In this document: positions 19,192 through 28,900 of the stretch, piece after piece | Numbering within the stretch: the stretch's first letter is position 1 | Layout: each line of letters starts with the position of its first letter | Assembly: GCA_963678075.2 (NCBI GenBank) | Contig: CAXXPK010000005.1 | Span: 242,029 to 306,028 of the forward strand | DNA: 64,000 bases | Source: Oleispirillum sp963678075 | GTDB taxonomy: Bacteria > Pseudomonadota > Alphaproteobacteria > Rhodospirillales > Rhodospirillaceae | Reading direction: 5' to 3' | Program-made: the position numbers and the translations under genes | The notes under the pieces: generated by a model | What the model was told of the DNA's origin: nothing | What the model saw: the letters and a program-made list of their open reading frames with translations, nothing else | Databases searched by the model: none

Positions 19192-19449
19192 TTAGTTCAG
19201 CGGTTCGACACCGACGAAGGTGCGATCCTTGGCGCCGTGCTTGAACACCACCCGGCCCTCGATCAGGGCGAACAGGGTGTGGTCGCGACCCATGCCGACG
19301 TTGGCGCCGGGGTGATAAACCGTGCCGCGCTGGCGGACCAGAATGTTGCCGGCGACCACGGCCTGACCGCCGGACTTCTTCAGCCCGAGGCGGCGACCTT
19401 CGGAGTCACGCCCGTTACGGGAACTGCCGCCTGCTTTTTTATGAGCCAT
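19192..19449 (-). CDS. rpmA: 50S ribosomal protein L27 (bL27)
   Basis: 85 residues with the canonical MAHKKAGGSSRNGRDSEGRR start and NILVRQRGTVYHPGANVGMG. L27 reaches the peptidyl-transferase centre. It starts 26 nt downstream of rplU. Confidence 0.98.
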   Translation of the reverse strand: MAHKKAGGSSRNGRDSEGRRLGLKKSGGQAVVAGNILVRQRGTVYHPGANVGMGRDHTLFALIEGRVVFKHGAKDRTFVGVEPLN

Positions 19450-19475
19450 CTTTCGTTACTCCTGCTCTCGTCGGC

Positions 19476-19778
19476 TTAGGCGACGGCGATGTCGGTGATG
19501 CGCACGACACTCACTTGCTGACGGTGGCCGTGCTTGCGCCGGTAATTCTGGCGGCGCTTCTTCTTGAAGACGATGATCTTCTTTTCGCGGGTCTGCTTCA
19601 TGACCTCGCCGATGACGGAAGCCCCGGCAACCAGGGGGGCGCCGACCTTATCGCCGACCATCAGCACCTCGTCGAAGGTCACGGCGCCGCTTTCGGCGAC
19701 CGGCAACTTCTCGACGACGATAACGTCGCCCATCTCGACCCGGTACTGCTTGCCACCCGTTTTGATGACTGCAAACAT
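19476..19778 (-). CDS. rplU: 50S ribosomal protein L21 (bL21)
   Basis: 100 residues from MFAVIKTGGKQYRVEMGDVI to the C-terminus, including KKKRRQNYRRKHGHRQ. The open frame extends 16 codons upstream, but the family start is the ATG at 19778. First gene of the rplU-rpmA-obgE unit, about 70 nt below a strong promoter. Confidence 0.97.
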   Translation of the reverse strand: MFAVIKTGGKQYRVEMGDVIVVEKLPVAESGAVTFDEVLMVGDKVGAPLVAGASVIGEVMKQTREKKIIVFKKKRRQNYRRKHGHRQQVSVVRITDIAVA

Positions 19779-19850
19779 GGTTAACCGCCTTCGTAAAACA
19801 CCAAAAGAAGCACGGCGCCGCCACAAAGCGGCCCGCTGAAAGAGGCGCGT

Positions 19851-19878
19851 ACTATACCCACAGGAAGAGCCCTGTCAA
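19851..19878 (-). promoter_or_regulatory. Sigma-70 promoter for rplU-rpmA-obgE
   Basis: On the minus strand, a consensus -35 TTGACA (19873-19878) and -10 TATAGT (19851-19856) separated by 16 nt, upstream of rplU. Confidence 0.75.
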
Positions 19879-19953
19879 CGCTTTTCCTGTGGCGGGAGCG
19901 GGGCGACGCGACAATCGAAAACGTGGGGCAGCTTTCTTCTTACGCAAGGGCGC

Positions 19954-19982
19954 TTGACGCGCCGGCGGCGGGCCTGTAGAAA
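19954..19982 (+). promoter_or_regulatory. Candidate promoter of tRNA-Ser
   Basis: TTGACG, 17 nt, TAGAAA with a TG just before the -10, about 30 nt ahead of the mature tRNA 5' end. Confidence 0.5.
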
Positions 19983-20012
19983 GCGATCCTTCATTTGACC
20001 GTGAAGCTTGCG

Positions 20013-20102
20013 GAGAGATGCCGGAGCGGTCGAACGGGGCGGTCTCGAAAACCGTTGTGGGAGCGATCTCACCCAGGGTTCGAATCCCTGTCTCTCCGCC
20101 AT
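20013..20102 (+). tRNA. tRNA-Ser (anticodon CGA)
   Basis: 90-nt class II tRNA. The acceptor stem is GGAGAGA / TCTCTCC, the anticodon stem CGGT / ACCG encloses the loop CTCGAAA (anticodon CGA, codon UCG), there is a long variable arm (TTGTGGGAGCGATCTCA), the T arm is CAGGG-TTCGAAT-CCCTG, the discriminator is G and CCA is encoded. The G73 and long variable arm are serine identity features. Confidence 0.96.
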
Positions 20103-20104
20103 TA

Positions 20105-20150
20105 CACAAAGACCAAAGGCTCCCATTCGGGAGCCTTTGGTCTTTGTGTT
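20105..20150 (+). terminator. Long terminator hairpin after tRNA-Ser
   Basis: A perfect 21-bp stem, from ACACAAAGACCAAAGG to its complement, with loop ATTC, beginning 3 nt after the tRNA CCA. It is A-rich upstream and T-rich downstream, so it can work in both directions. Confidence 0.88.
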
Positions 20151-20172
20151 TGTATTATAAGGTGTGGTGCGG

Positions 20173-20680
20173 TCAGGCGATCTCGTGGTCGGCCAGCATT
20201 TCCAGTGCGCGCACCATTGCCGAATGATCCCATCCCGAACCGCCGTGGGCGGCGGAGGCGTTGAATAGCTCCTGCGCGGTGGCGGTGTTGGGTAGGCTGA
20301 CGCCAAGGGCGCGGGCGGTGGACAGCGCCAGATTCAAATCCTTTTGGTGCAGGGCGATGCGGAAGCCCGGATCGAAGGTGCGCTTGACCATGCGGTCGCC
20401 GTACACTTCGAGGATGCGGGAATTGGCGAATCCGCCCATCAGGTCGAACAGCGGCTTGACCTTGGCGAAGGTTTCCTCCGGTCCGCCGACCATGATGGTG
20501 AGACTGGCGGCCTTGGTGCGCCACCTCGGTGGAGTTAGTGCAGGCCTTGCCCCCGGCGGACACCAGGTCGGCCGAAACCGCAGGCAGGCTGTAGAGGAAA
20601 ATCTCGTGCCCGGCGGCGATCAGATGCCCCGCCAGGGGTTTGCCCATGATTCCGAGGCCGATAAATCCGACTTTGCTCAT
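20173..20680 (-). pseudogene. Tartronate-semialdehyde reductase-like (GarR/HIBADH family), internally deleted
   Basis: The N-terminus MSKVGFIGLGIMGKPLAGHL has the Rossmann GLGIMG motif of 2-hydroxy-3-oxopropionate reductases. About 55 residues in, after NSTEVA, the sequence jumps frame and position to the family's C-terminal half (RTKAASLTIMVGGPEETFAK). A second jump goes from LFDLMG to GFANSRILEVYGDRMVKRTF. Compared with full-length family members (about 295 residues) roughly 100 and 45 residues are missing, including the segment with the catalytic lysine (usual form GxxxKxxNN/Q). The second deletion ends on a repeated LMG motif, suggesting recombination between short repeats. Not functional as read. 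The neighbours garL- and garD-like genes place it in D-glucarate/galactarate breakdown. Confidence 0.8.
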
Positions 20681-20705
20681 GAAAGGATCTTCGTGATGGC
20701 GGTTA

Positions 20706-21477
20706 TCAAAGGGGGGGCTTAAAACGGGCGGCCAACTGTTCCGAGGCGCGGGCCAGAATGGCAAGGTCGGCGCCGACCGCGGTGAAGGTGGTGCCCGCAT
20801 CCATATACAGACGCGCCAGTTTCTCGTCGGCGGTCAGAATTCCCGCCGGTTTGCCGCAGGCGCGGATGCGCTGGATGGTTTGCTCCACGGTTTTTTGCAT
20901 GTCGGGATGTCCCGGCTTGCCCCAGGTAGCCCATCGATGCCGCCAGATCGGCGGGGCCGATGAAGATGCCGTCGATGCCGTCGGTGGCGGCGATCGCTTC
21001 CAGGTTGCCCAGGGCCTCGGCGGTTTCGACCTGCACCAGCAGGCAAAGCTCTTCCTCCGCCCGGGAGTGATAATCGGTGATCCGACCGAATCGCGACGAG
21101 CGCCCCAGGCCGGTGAACCCGCGGACGCCGCGCGGCGGATAGCGCATTGCCTCGACCGCTTGGCGGGCTTCGTCGGCGTTCTGGACGTAGGGGATCAGCA
21201 GCGACTGTGCCCCGATGTCGAGATAGCGCTTGATCAGCACGGTGTCGTTCCAGGGAACGCGCACCACCGGTTCGGCGGTGCCGCCGACGCAGGCCTGAAG
21301 CTGCGGCAGAACCGTCACCACGTCGTTGGGCGAGTGTTCGGCGTCGATCAGGACCCAGTCGAAGCCGGAACCGGCGATGATTTCGGTCGAGATATGGCTG
21401 GAGAGATGGGACTACAGTCCAATCTGTTGTTCCCCGGCCAGTGGTCGCCGTTTGAAGGTGTTGATGGGTAGGTTCAT
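20706..21477 (-). pseudogene. HpcH/HpaI aldolase (5-keto-4-deoxy-D-glucarate aldolase-like), nonsense and frameshift
   Basis: Class II aldolase-like fold expected to cleave keto-deoxy-glucarate to pyruvate and tartronate semialdehyde. The start MNLPINTFKRRPLAGEQQIG is followed by an in-frame TAG where family members have TGG (IGLWS). The frame then continues (GFDWVLIDAEHSPNDVVTVL, VETAEALGNLEAIAATDGID) until an extra G near 20,920 shifts it, after which the correct C-terminus appears in another frame (MQKTVEQTIQRIRACGKPAG to ARFKPPL). One point mutation and one indel would restore the enzyme. It is sandwiched between the garR- and garD-like remnants. Confidence 0.82.
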
Positions 21478-21508
21478 GGAAGCCTCGCTTGTTCGTCGGG
21501 AAAAAGCC

Positions 21509-22600
21509 TCAGCGCACCAAGCAGGGGCGCTTGGCGTCGAATTGCCAGCCGGGAATCAGAAACTGCATCGCCGCCGCGTCGTTGCGCGCCTCCAGGGCCA
21601 TGCCCTGGTACAGGCGGCGCGCTTCCTCCAGGCGGTCGAGGTCGAGATCGATGCCCAGGCTGGGACGATTCGGCACCGCGATCATGCCGTCCACAATCTT
21701 TAAAGGATTGCGGGTCAGGCGTTCGCCGTCCTGCCAGATCCAGTGGGTGTCGATGGCGGTGATGTCGCCCGGCGCCGCCGCGGCGGCGTGGGTGAACATC
21801 GCCAACAAGATGTCGAAGTGGTTGTTGGAGTGCGATCCCCAGGTCAGGCCCCAATCGCGGCACATCTGCGCCACCCGCACCGCGCCGCGCATCGTCCAGA
21901 AATGCGGGTCGGCCAGGGGAATATCCACCGCCCGCAGTTGCACCGCGTGCCCCATCTGCCGCCAGTCGGTGGCGATCATGTTGGTGGCGGTCGGCAGCCC
22001 GGTAGCACGGCGGAATTCGGCCATCACTTCGCGCCCGGAATACCCCTGTTCGGCGCCGCAGGGGTCCTCGGCATAGGCCAGAACCCCAGGGTATGCCTTG
22101 CACAGGTGCTCCGCTTCGTTGAGCGACCAGGCGCCGTTAGGGTCGATCGAAATTCGCGCGGCGGAAAAACGCGCCTTTAAGGCGGCGGCGGCGTCCATTT
22201 CGCGTTAGCCCTTCAGCACGCCGCCCTTCAGCTTGAAATCCGCGAAGCCGTAGCGGGCCTGTGCCGCTTCGGCCAGACGGACCATGCTTTCCGGGGTCAA
22301 GGCCGCTTCATCGCGCAGGCGCAGCCAGTCGTCCTTTGCCGTGGTATCGGCGCGATAGGGCAGGTCGGTCTTGGCACGGTCGCCGACGTAGAACAGATAG
22401 CCCAGCATCTTGACCGCGTCGCGCTGTCGCCCTTCGCCCAGTAGATCGGCGACCGGCAGGTCGAGAAATTGTCCTTGCAGATCCAGCAATGCCGCTTCGA
22501 TGCCGGTTACCGCATGCACCGCGATTCACAGGTCGAAGGTCTGAAGTCCGCGTCCGCCGGAATCGCGGTCGCCGAAACGGTTGGTGACCGCCCTGCATCT
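21509..22600 (-). pseudogene. Glucarate dehydratase-like (enolase superfamily), two stop codons and 5' loss
   Basis: The long C-terminal part reads as glucarate dehydratase: ISIDPNGAWSLNEAEHLCKA, AEDPCGAEQGYSGREVMAEF, ATNMIATDWRQMGHA, GSHSNNHFDILLAMFTH. It is separated from the middle part (HAVTGIEAALLDLQGQFLDL to FADFKLKGGVLKG, ending at 22,205) by one in-frame TAA where GAA would fit. Further upstream, GGRGLQTFDL is followed by TGA in place of an arginine codon. The first ~90 residues are absent: the reading stops near 22,600, where a plus-strand ketosynthase fragment takes over. Same pathway as its two neighbours. Confidence 0.85.
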
Positions 22601-22910
22601 GGCGCTGGCGGGTGGCGTCAATCTGATCCTGCCCCCCCGTCATCTGGCGGCGCTTTCGGAACTGGCGATGCTGTCGTCGTCGGGCCGGTGCCGGGCCTTC
22701 GGCTCCGGCGGCGATGGCTTCGGCGATGGCGAGGGGATCGGCGTCGCCTTATTGCGTCCGTTGCGGGACGCGCTGGCCGCGGGCGACGATATCCGCGCGG
22801 TGATCGTCGGGACCTCGATCAATTCCGGCGGCCGCACCAGCAGCTACACCGCACCCAGTCCCGCCGCTCAGGCCGAGGTGATCGCGTCGGCGCTGCGGTC
22901 GATTTTCGCC
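22581..22910 (+). pseudogene. Polyketide synthase ketosynthase fragment
   Basis: About 110 residues recognisable as the middle of a beta-ketoacyl synthase domain: LALAGGVNLILPPRHLAALS, MLSSSGRCRAFGSGGDGFGD, GEGIGVALLRPLRDALAAGD, VIVGTSINSGGRTSSYTAPS. The active-site cysteine block lies upstream and is missing, and both catalytic histidine motifs downstream are missing too. It overlaps the broken garD-like gene at one end and a truncated secreted protein on the opposite strand at the other. It is a scrap with no surrounding PKS. Confidence 0.75.
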
Positions 22911-23122
22911 ATGCAGGCGGCATAGTGGGCGGCATCGGCCTTGCGCGCCGCGATCGATTCCCTGGTCGGCGGGTTGCCCTGCGGCTTCGCCGGGTCGGCG
23001 GCGCGGGCGACGGGCGCCAGCGGCAGCCCGGCCAGCAGAATCAGCCCGGCGCATTGAGCGGCGCGGCGCAAGGGTGTAAGTCTGGCGGATGAAAACAGGC
23101 TTGGAAAAAGGAACGCGGACAT
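22890..23122 (-). pseudogene. Secreted protein of unknown function, 3' truncated
   Basis: A signal peptide (LRRAAQCAGLILLAGLPLAP with VARA before the cut) and the start of a mature region (ESIAARKADAAHYAACMAKI) are present. The natural end is gone: the frame runs into the antisense of the ketosynthase fragment. I do not recognise the family with confidence. It starts 1 nt from the divergent epimerase-like gene. Confidence 0.5.
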
Positions 23123-23123
23123 C

Positions 23124-23990
23124 GTGGCGACGCCTCATCTGTTGATCTTCGGTCTCGGTTATAGCGGGTTGCGGCTGGCGCGGGAATGCCTTGCCGATGG
23201 CTGGCGGGTTTCCGGCACGGTGCGCGGCTCCGACAAGGCGGCGCAGTTGCAGGCGGCGGGGATTTCCGCCCATGGCTTCGGCGCGGGCGGGACCTTGCCC
23301 GACGACAAACTGGCCGACGTCACCCATATCCTCGACACCACGGTGCCGGAAGCGACGGGCTTCGCCGTCCTGCCCGAGGCGCGCCGTCTGTTCGCCGCCG
23401 GAATGCGACCATCGTGGGCGGGAATGTTGTCCTCGACCGCCGTCTATGGCGATTGCGCGGGTCGTTGGGTGGATGAAGCCGCCGTACCCAAGCTCGGATC
23501 GGCCCAGGGGCGCGCCCGTCTGACGTCGGAGGCGCAATGGCTGGCCTGGGGGACGAAAACCGGGGTCGCCACCCACGTCTTTCGCCTGCCGGGGTTGTAT
23601 GGGCCGGGACGGTCGGCCCTCGATCAGGCGCGGGACGGTTCCTCCCGTCGCATTCATCGCGAAGGTCACCGCACCAGCCGCGTCCATGTCGATGACGTGA
23701 TCGCGGCGCTGCGTCTTTCCATGGCGGCGCCGGTCGCGGGGCGGATTTATAACGTCGCCGATGACTCGCCCGCCCCCAATGCCGAGGTGGTGGATTTCGC
23801 TTGCGCGCTGCTCGGCATCGCGCCGCCGCCGTTGGAACGCCACGAAGATTTGGCCCCCACCGACCCGCGTTTGCGCTTCCTCAAGGAAAGCCGCTTGGTT
23901 GCCAACGCGCGGTTGAAGGCGGAATTGGGTTGGGTTCCGCGCTTTCCCGGCTACCGCGAGGGCCTGAAAGCCGCGCTCGCGGAGGAATAA
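23124..23990 (+). CDS. NAD(P)-dependent epimerase/dehydratase-like SDR protein
   Basis: 288-residue extended SDR/epimerase-type protein. The nucleotide-binding motif is LIFGLGYSGLRLA at the N-terminus. Family motifs include SSTAVYGDCAGRWVDE, FRLPGLYGPGRSALDQ and SRVHVDDVIAALRLSM, with the C-terminal NVADDSPAPNAEVVDFAC. The start is GTG and its first codons lie back to back with the truncated secreted gene. The substrate is unknown; alphaproteobacterial homologues are usually annotated only as SDR oxidoreductases. It is the one apparently intact gene in this broken stretch. Confidence 0.78.
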   Translation: MATPHLLIFGLGYSGLRLARECLADGWRVSGTVRGSDKAAQLQAAGISAHGFGAGGTLPDDKLADVTHILDTTVPEATGFAVLPEARRLFAAGMRPSWAGMLSSTAVYGDCAGRWVDEAAVPKLGSAQGRARLTSEAQWLAWGTKTGVATHVFRLPGLYGPGRSALDQARDGSSRRIHREGHRTSRVHVDDVIAALRLSMAAPVAGRIYNVADDSPAPNAEVVDFACALLGIAPPPLERHEDLAPTDPRLRFLKESRLVANARLKAELGWVPRFPGYREGLKAALAEE

Positions 23991-24040
23991 AAACAAGCCG
24001 GGGCCAGTCCCGGACCGGCCTCAGCAGGGTGTTGAAGAAG

Positions 24041-24385
24041 TCAGAGTGGCTCGCAGACGAAGCCTGATTCATTGCTGCTATGGATGTAGATGTGGCCAAC
24101 CAATCGGCCAGCAGTGCCGAGGGCGACCCATCCTCTCCCGCAAGCAATATCGGCGTCGTTGTGGCCTTCCCACGAGAATTCGGCGCAGACGGCACCATCC
24201 CGGCTCCCGTAACGCACGTCGAGCCATCTCTTGACCGCGCCGAACACCCGTTCGCCATCAGAGGCGCCACCAAAGGTAATGTGGGCGGGCTCCAGAAGGT
24301 CGAGATGATCATCTGGCCAAGTGTCCATCTCGACGCTGCTCCAGCGGCCTTCGAAGACTTTGGCAAAGGCGGGCAGGCGCTTCAT
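24041..24385 (-). CDS. Small conserved-looking hypothetical protein
   Basis: 114 residues, acidic, no signal peptide or membrane segment. The start MKRLPAFAKVFEGRWSSVEM overlaps the stop of the IS5-type transposase fragment (ATGA). The text contains WPDDHLDLLEPAHITFGG and FSWEGHNDADIACGRGWVAL and ends GFVCEPL. I do not recognise the family. It might be a passenger gene of the older IS or a host gene beside it. Confidence 0.5.
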   Translation of the reverse strand: MKRLPAFAKVFEGRWSSVEMDTWPDDHLDLLEPAHITFGGASDGERVFGAVKRWLDVRYGSRDGAVCAEFSWEGHNDADIACGRGWVALGTAGRLVGHIYIHSSNESGFVCEPL

Positions 24386-24615
24386 GTGGGCATCTCCCCT
24401 GCCAGCAGTTTGGGTGGTCGCAGCAAATTGTAGGCGGCTGCCGAGAAGGCGAAGGCCCAATCCACCTTATCAAGGCCGCGCAGTTTGGTTTTCCGCATCC
24501 CTGCGACTGTCTTGATCCAGCCAAAGGCTTCCTCGATCCGCTTGCGGATGCGCATGGAGGCGGTATAGCCGGGATGGCGGGTGGTGCGCTTATCTATGGC
24601 CGAGCGACGTCGGCT
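24382..24615 (-). pseudogene. IS5-family transposase, C-terminal remnant
   Basis: The last ~75 residues of an IS5-type DDE transposase: RSAIDKRTTRHPGY, RIRKRIEEAFGWIKTVAGMR and FSAAAYNLLRPPKLLA. The E of the DDE triad lies in RKRIEEAFGW. It is cut at its 5' side exactly where the inverted repeat of the next insertion begins, and I find no N-terminal half beyond that insertion. Confidence 0.8.
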
Positions 24616-25463
24616 AGGTTCAGGACCCATTAAATTATTGTCAGGCAGATCGGCGGCTAATTCACTCATGGGAGGGAGGACCCCATCCATGAGTGATCTG
24701 TTTTGGTTGTCAGAGAGGCAGTTGGCGAAGATCGAGCCGCATTTCCCGCTATCGCATGGCGTGCCGCGGGTTGATGATCGGCGAGTGATCAGCGGCATCG
24801 TTCATGTGATCCGCAACGGCTTACGGTGGCGAGATGCACCACTCGTCTATGGCCCCCACAAAACCCTCTATAATCGTTTCGTTCGCTGGAGCCGACTTGG
24901 GGTGTTCAGCCGGATCTTCGCGGCCTTGACGGGAGAGGCTGGCCCTCCAGACCGGTTGATGATCGATGCAACCCACCTGAAAGCTCATCGGACCGCCGCG
25001 AGCCTCTATAAAAAGGGGCTCTTCCCCGATGTATCGGACGCACAAAAGGCGGGCTGAACTCCAAGCTTCATGCGGTTTGCGACGGACAAGGAAGGCCCCT
25101 CATCCTGCTGCTCAGCGAGGGGTAAATGAGCGATCACAAAGGCGCGATGCTGTTGCTCGACCTATTTCCCAAGGCCAACGTCCTGATCGCCGACAAGGGC
25201 TATGACGGTGATCCCCTTCGAGAGGCTTTGACACAGCGAGGGATCGCTACATGCATCCCGCCAATGCGTCATCGCAAAACCCAGTACGCTTACGACAAAA
25301 CCCTCTATCGCCAGCGTCATAGGATCGAGAACCTCTTCGCTCGCCTCAAGGATTGGCGGCGTATCCACACCCGATATGACCGATGCGCGGATATCTTCTT
25401 TGCCGCCGTCATCATCGCGGTACTCCTCCTCTTCTGGATCGAACCTTAATGAGTCCTGGGCCT
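24616..25463 (+). mobile_element. IS5-family (IS427-like) insertion sequence, 848 bp
   Basis: Bounded by imperfect 18-bp inverted repeats: AGGTTCAGGACCCATTAA (24616-24633) and TTAATGAGTCCTGGGCCT (25446-25463), 15 of 18 matching. It contains one broken transposase gene. Length and gene layout fit the IS427 group. The target duplication could not be defined. It sits inside the older IS5-type remnant, a nested insertion. Confidence 0.8.
24689..25449 (+). pseudogene. IS427-type transposase, frameshift plus stop codon
   Basis: The first part is MSDLFWLSERQLAKIEPHFP, GLRWRDAPLVYGPHKTLYNR and LMIDATHLKAHRTAASL. It loses frame in a CCCC run near 25,030; one extra C would give the expected IGRTKGGLNSKLHAV. 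An in-frame TAA then replaces the glutamine of SEGQMSDHKGA. The second part, MSDHKGAMLLLDLFPKANVL to FFAAVIIAVLLLFWIEP, holds DKGYDGD and the DDE glutamate in RHRIENLFARLKDWRR. Programmed frameshifting is used in this group, but the added stop codon argues for an inactive copy. Confidence 0.82.
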
Positions 25464-25557
25464 GGGGGGAGGGCCCCCTATCGAGGGGCCGATCGGCGAG
25501 ACACAGCGCCGACCGATGACCGGCCTGCGTCAGTATCACTTGTTGGAACCCGGCGTT
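25464..25557. other. Short spacer after the insertion sequence
   Basis: No gene or repeat recognised; it separates the IS right end from the Dps-like remnant. Confidence 0.3.
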
Positions 25558-25920
25558 TCAGGTCGGATCGTTTCCGTCACCGCCTTCGCGTGCCCATTTT
25601 TCGACCTCGTCGCGGGTTTTGGATGTGGTTTTCTTGCCCGCAGTCGCGGAGAAGTGCCAGTCAGAGCCGCTACGCGTCGTGCCGGTCTGATCGGTGTCGT
25701 TGCCGTAGACGTGCGCGGCAAACCTGCTTCGCAAGGGAAGGTGCGCTTTCGGAAGCAGAGGCAAACTGTCCGCATCCATGTGCGATTCGATGAGCCAGAG
25801 ATGCTGATCGATGCCGCGCAGGACCTTGGTCAGAATATCGGTGGTCACGGGATCATCCAGAGTGGAGGTCCGGCTGATTGCCTCGCGAAGAGATTGGCCG
25901 AAGGCGCCGAATGGTGGATC
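25558..25920 (-). pseudogene. Dps-like ferritin, C-terminal fragment with unrelated tail
   Basis: On the minus strand the frame reads FGAFGQSLREAISRTSTLDD followed by ILTKVLRGIDQHLWLIESHM. The latter matches the last helix of Dps-type DNA-binding ferritins (typically TxDIxTxVxRxIDKxLWFLEAH). The ferroxidase helices are missing because the sequence switches at about 25,920 to a plus-strand CheB domain. The frame continues past the Dps end for ~70 residues of hydrophilic sequence (GNDTDQTGTTRSGSDWHFSA) that I cannot place. Confidence 0.5.
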
Positions 25921-28900
25921 TGCTTTCGGGCCACACCATGATGACGGTGCGGCAAGCCGCCGATGGCATGTCGATCGAGCGCGACCATCTCTATCTCATT
26001 CCTCCGGGCGTCTATCTTTCGGTCGGCGCACTGACGCTTCATCTGTCCCAGCCGCAGGCGCGCCACGGGGCGCGCCTGCCGGTCGATTTCTTTCTGCAGT
26101 CCCTGGCCGAGGATTGCGGGGCGCGGGCTGTGTGCGTGGTGCTCTCGGGGACCGGCAGCGACGGCAGCCTCGGGCTGAAGGCGGTGAAGAAGAATTCCGG
26201 GCTGGTGATTGCGCAGGACCCCAGCGAGGCCGATTTCGACGGCATGCCATGCCATGCAGTGCGATCGCGACCGGCGGCGTCGACTTCGTGCTACGGGTTG
26301 CGGAGATTCCCGCCGTGCTGATTAGATATGGCCAAGGGGATGGTTCAGGTGCGCTCGCGCAAGGATGCGTCGCCACAGGAGGTCGGCGCGGGCTGGCTCT
26401 CCGAGATCATCGAGCTTCTGCGTACCCGGACGGTCCACGACTTCACGCTTTACAAGCTCGGCACGCTGCAACGACGGATCGAACGTCGTATGGCAATGGC
26501 GTCGCTCGGCGGAGAGGAAGGGGAACGCTATCTCGCCATCCTGAGGCGCGACACCAGCGAACTCGACCGGCTCGCCAATGACCTGCTGATCAGCGTTACC
26601 GGTTTCTTTCGTGATTCGAAGGTCTTCGAAAACCTTGCCGAGAGGGTCGTCCCGGAGATCGTTCGCGCCCATGATGCCGATCACCTTATCCGCATGTGGA
26701 GTGCGGGCTGCAGCACTGGGGAGGAAGCCTATTCTCTCGCGATCCTGTTCTCCGAGGGAATCGCGGCGGCGGGGAGTGCGGCAAAGCTTCAGGTGTTTGC
26801 CTCCGACATCGACCCGACCGCGATCGCTGGCGCACGCGCGGGGCTCTATCCAAAAACCATCGCGGCGGACCTGTCGCCGGAGCGGCTTGCCCGCTTCTTC
26901 GTGCGGGAAAACGGGGGCTACCGGGTTCTGCCCGAGTTGCGCGATATGCTGGTGTTCACCACCCAGGATGTGCTGACTGATCCGCCGTTTTCGCGCATCG
27001 ACCTGATTTCCTGCCGGAATCTCCTGATCTATCTGCGCCCGGAGGCGCAGGAGCGGGTGATCTCGCTGTTTCACTTTGCGTTGCGTGAGCGAGGGCTGCT
27101 TCTGCTTGGCAATTCCGAAACGATTGGCGCTGCCGGGGATCGGTTCGAGGTGATCTCCAAGTCCGATCGCCTCTATCGCCACATCGGTCTCGGCCATGCG
27201 AGAGAAACCGGTTTCCCCGCGTGGTCGGGTGATGCGTATGCATCTGTGCGCGTGGAGCAGTGTCGGGTGCCGCCCGACCGTTCGGCGGTGCTTGCCGCTC
27301 TCTGTCGCAAATTGGTGCTGGAGTCCCATGCGCCAGCCGTGGCGTTGATCAACCGCAAGGGCGAATGCCTCTATTTCCTCGGGCCGGTCGATACGTACTT
27401 GAGCGTGAAGCCCGGACAGCCGGTTCAGGACCTGCTTGCGATGGTGCGGGAGGATGTGCGGAGCAAGCTGCGACTGGCAATTCGGCAGGCTTGCCGCGAG
27501 AATGCGCGGGTCGTCATTCCCGGCGGACGCATGGAGCGCGAGGGCGGTACGTTCGGCTTCCGCATTGAGGTCAAGCCAGTGGTGAACGAGGAAGAGGAAC
27601 TGTTGCTGGTCGGCTTTATCGACGAGCCGCAGCCGGAACAGCACCAGAGCTGCCCGGTGAGCCCGGGGGACAATCCGCCGTATCCTGCCGTATCGGACCC
27701 AGGACGGCGGCACCGAAGGCGTCGTCATCACCTTTGCCGACAACACCGAGCGGAAGCACGCGGCGGATGCGTTGGAGGTGGCGAGACGGCAGGCACAGCA
27801 GGCCAATGCCGCGAAGTCCCGCTTCCTTGCCGTCGCCAGCCATGATCTTCGTCAGCCGCTGCAAACCCTGGCCTTGCTGCATGGCCTCCTGGCAAAAACC
27901 ATCGAGGGGGAAAAGGGGCGGGGCCTTGTTGCCCGTCTCGATGAAACGATGGGCGCGGTCTCGGGCATGTTAAACACGCTGCTCGACATCAACCAGATCG
28001 AGGCGGGGACGGTCCACGCGGAAATCGTCGACTTTCCGATCGCCGGTCTGCTTGCGCGGATGCACGACGAGTTCGTCTATCACGCGGAAGCGCAGGGGCT
28101 GTCCCTGCGCGTCGTGTCCTGTGGTTTGTCGATCCAAAGCGATCCGCGCCTGCTTGAGCGGATGATTCGCAATTTGCTTTCTAACGCATTGAAATACAAC
28201 GAGAAAGGAAAGGTTCTTCTCGGTTGTCGGCGGCGGCGGGGGAGCCTGCGGATCGAAATCTGGGATACTGGGGTCGGTATTCCGGAAGGTGAGTTGCAGG
28301 CGATTTTCGAGGAATATCACCAGCTCGACAATGTCGCGCGGGAACGAAGTTTCGGCCTTGGCCTCGGCCTTTCGATCGTGCGGTGTCTCGTGCAGCTGCT
28401 CAATCACCGGATCGAGGTCCGTTCGCGTCCGGATTGCGGTTCGGTGTTTGCGGTCGAGGTAAAGCTGCCGCAGGACTCCCGCACTTCCGAAATTGCGCGT
28501 CGCCCCCAGGGCGACGGCGAAAGCGCCCCCGTTCCGTCGCAGGGGGAGCCCCGCGCCGGGAATATCCTTGTCATCGAGGACGACCCCGAGGTGCGCGACC
28601 TTCTTGATCTTATCCTGCGAAGCGAGGGTCATCGTACCACGGCCGCGGCCGACGGGACTGCCGCGCTGAGGCTCGTGGGGCAAGGGGGCATCCGGCCCGA
28701 CCTCATCCTGGCGGACTACAATCTTCCGGACGGGCTGAACGGGCTTGAGGTGGCGGAAAAACTGCGGGAAAGCGATGGGCGACGGATTCCGGTGATCATT
28801 CTGACGGGCGACATTTCGACCGGCAGCCTGCGGGATATCGCGCGGCAGGATTGCTTACAGATCAACAAGCCGGTGAAACTGACGGAATTGATGCGATTCG

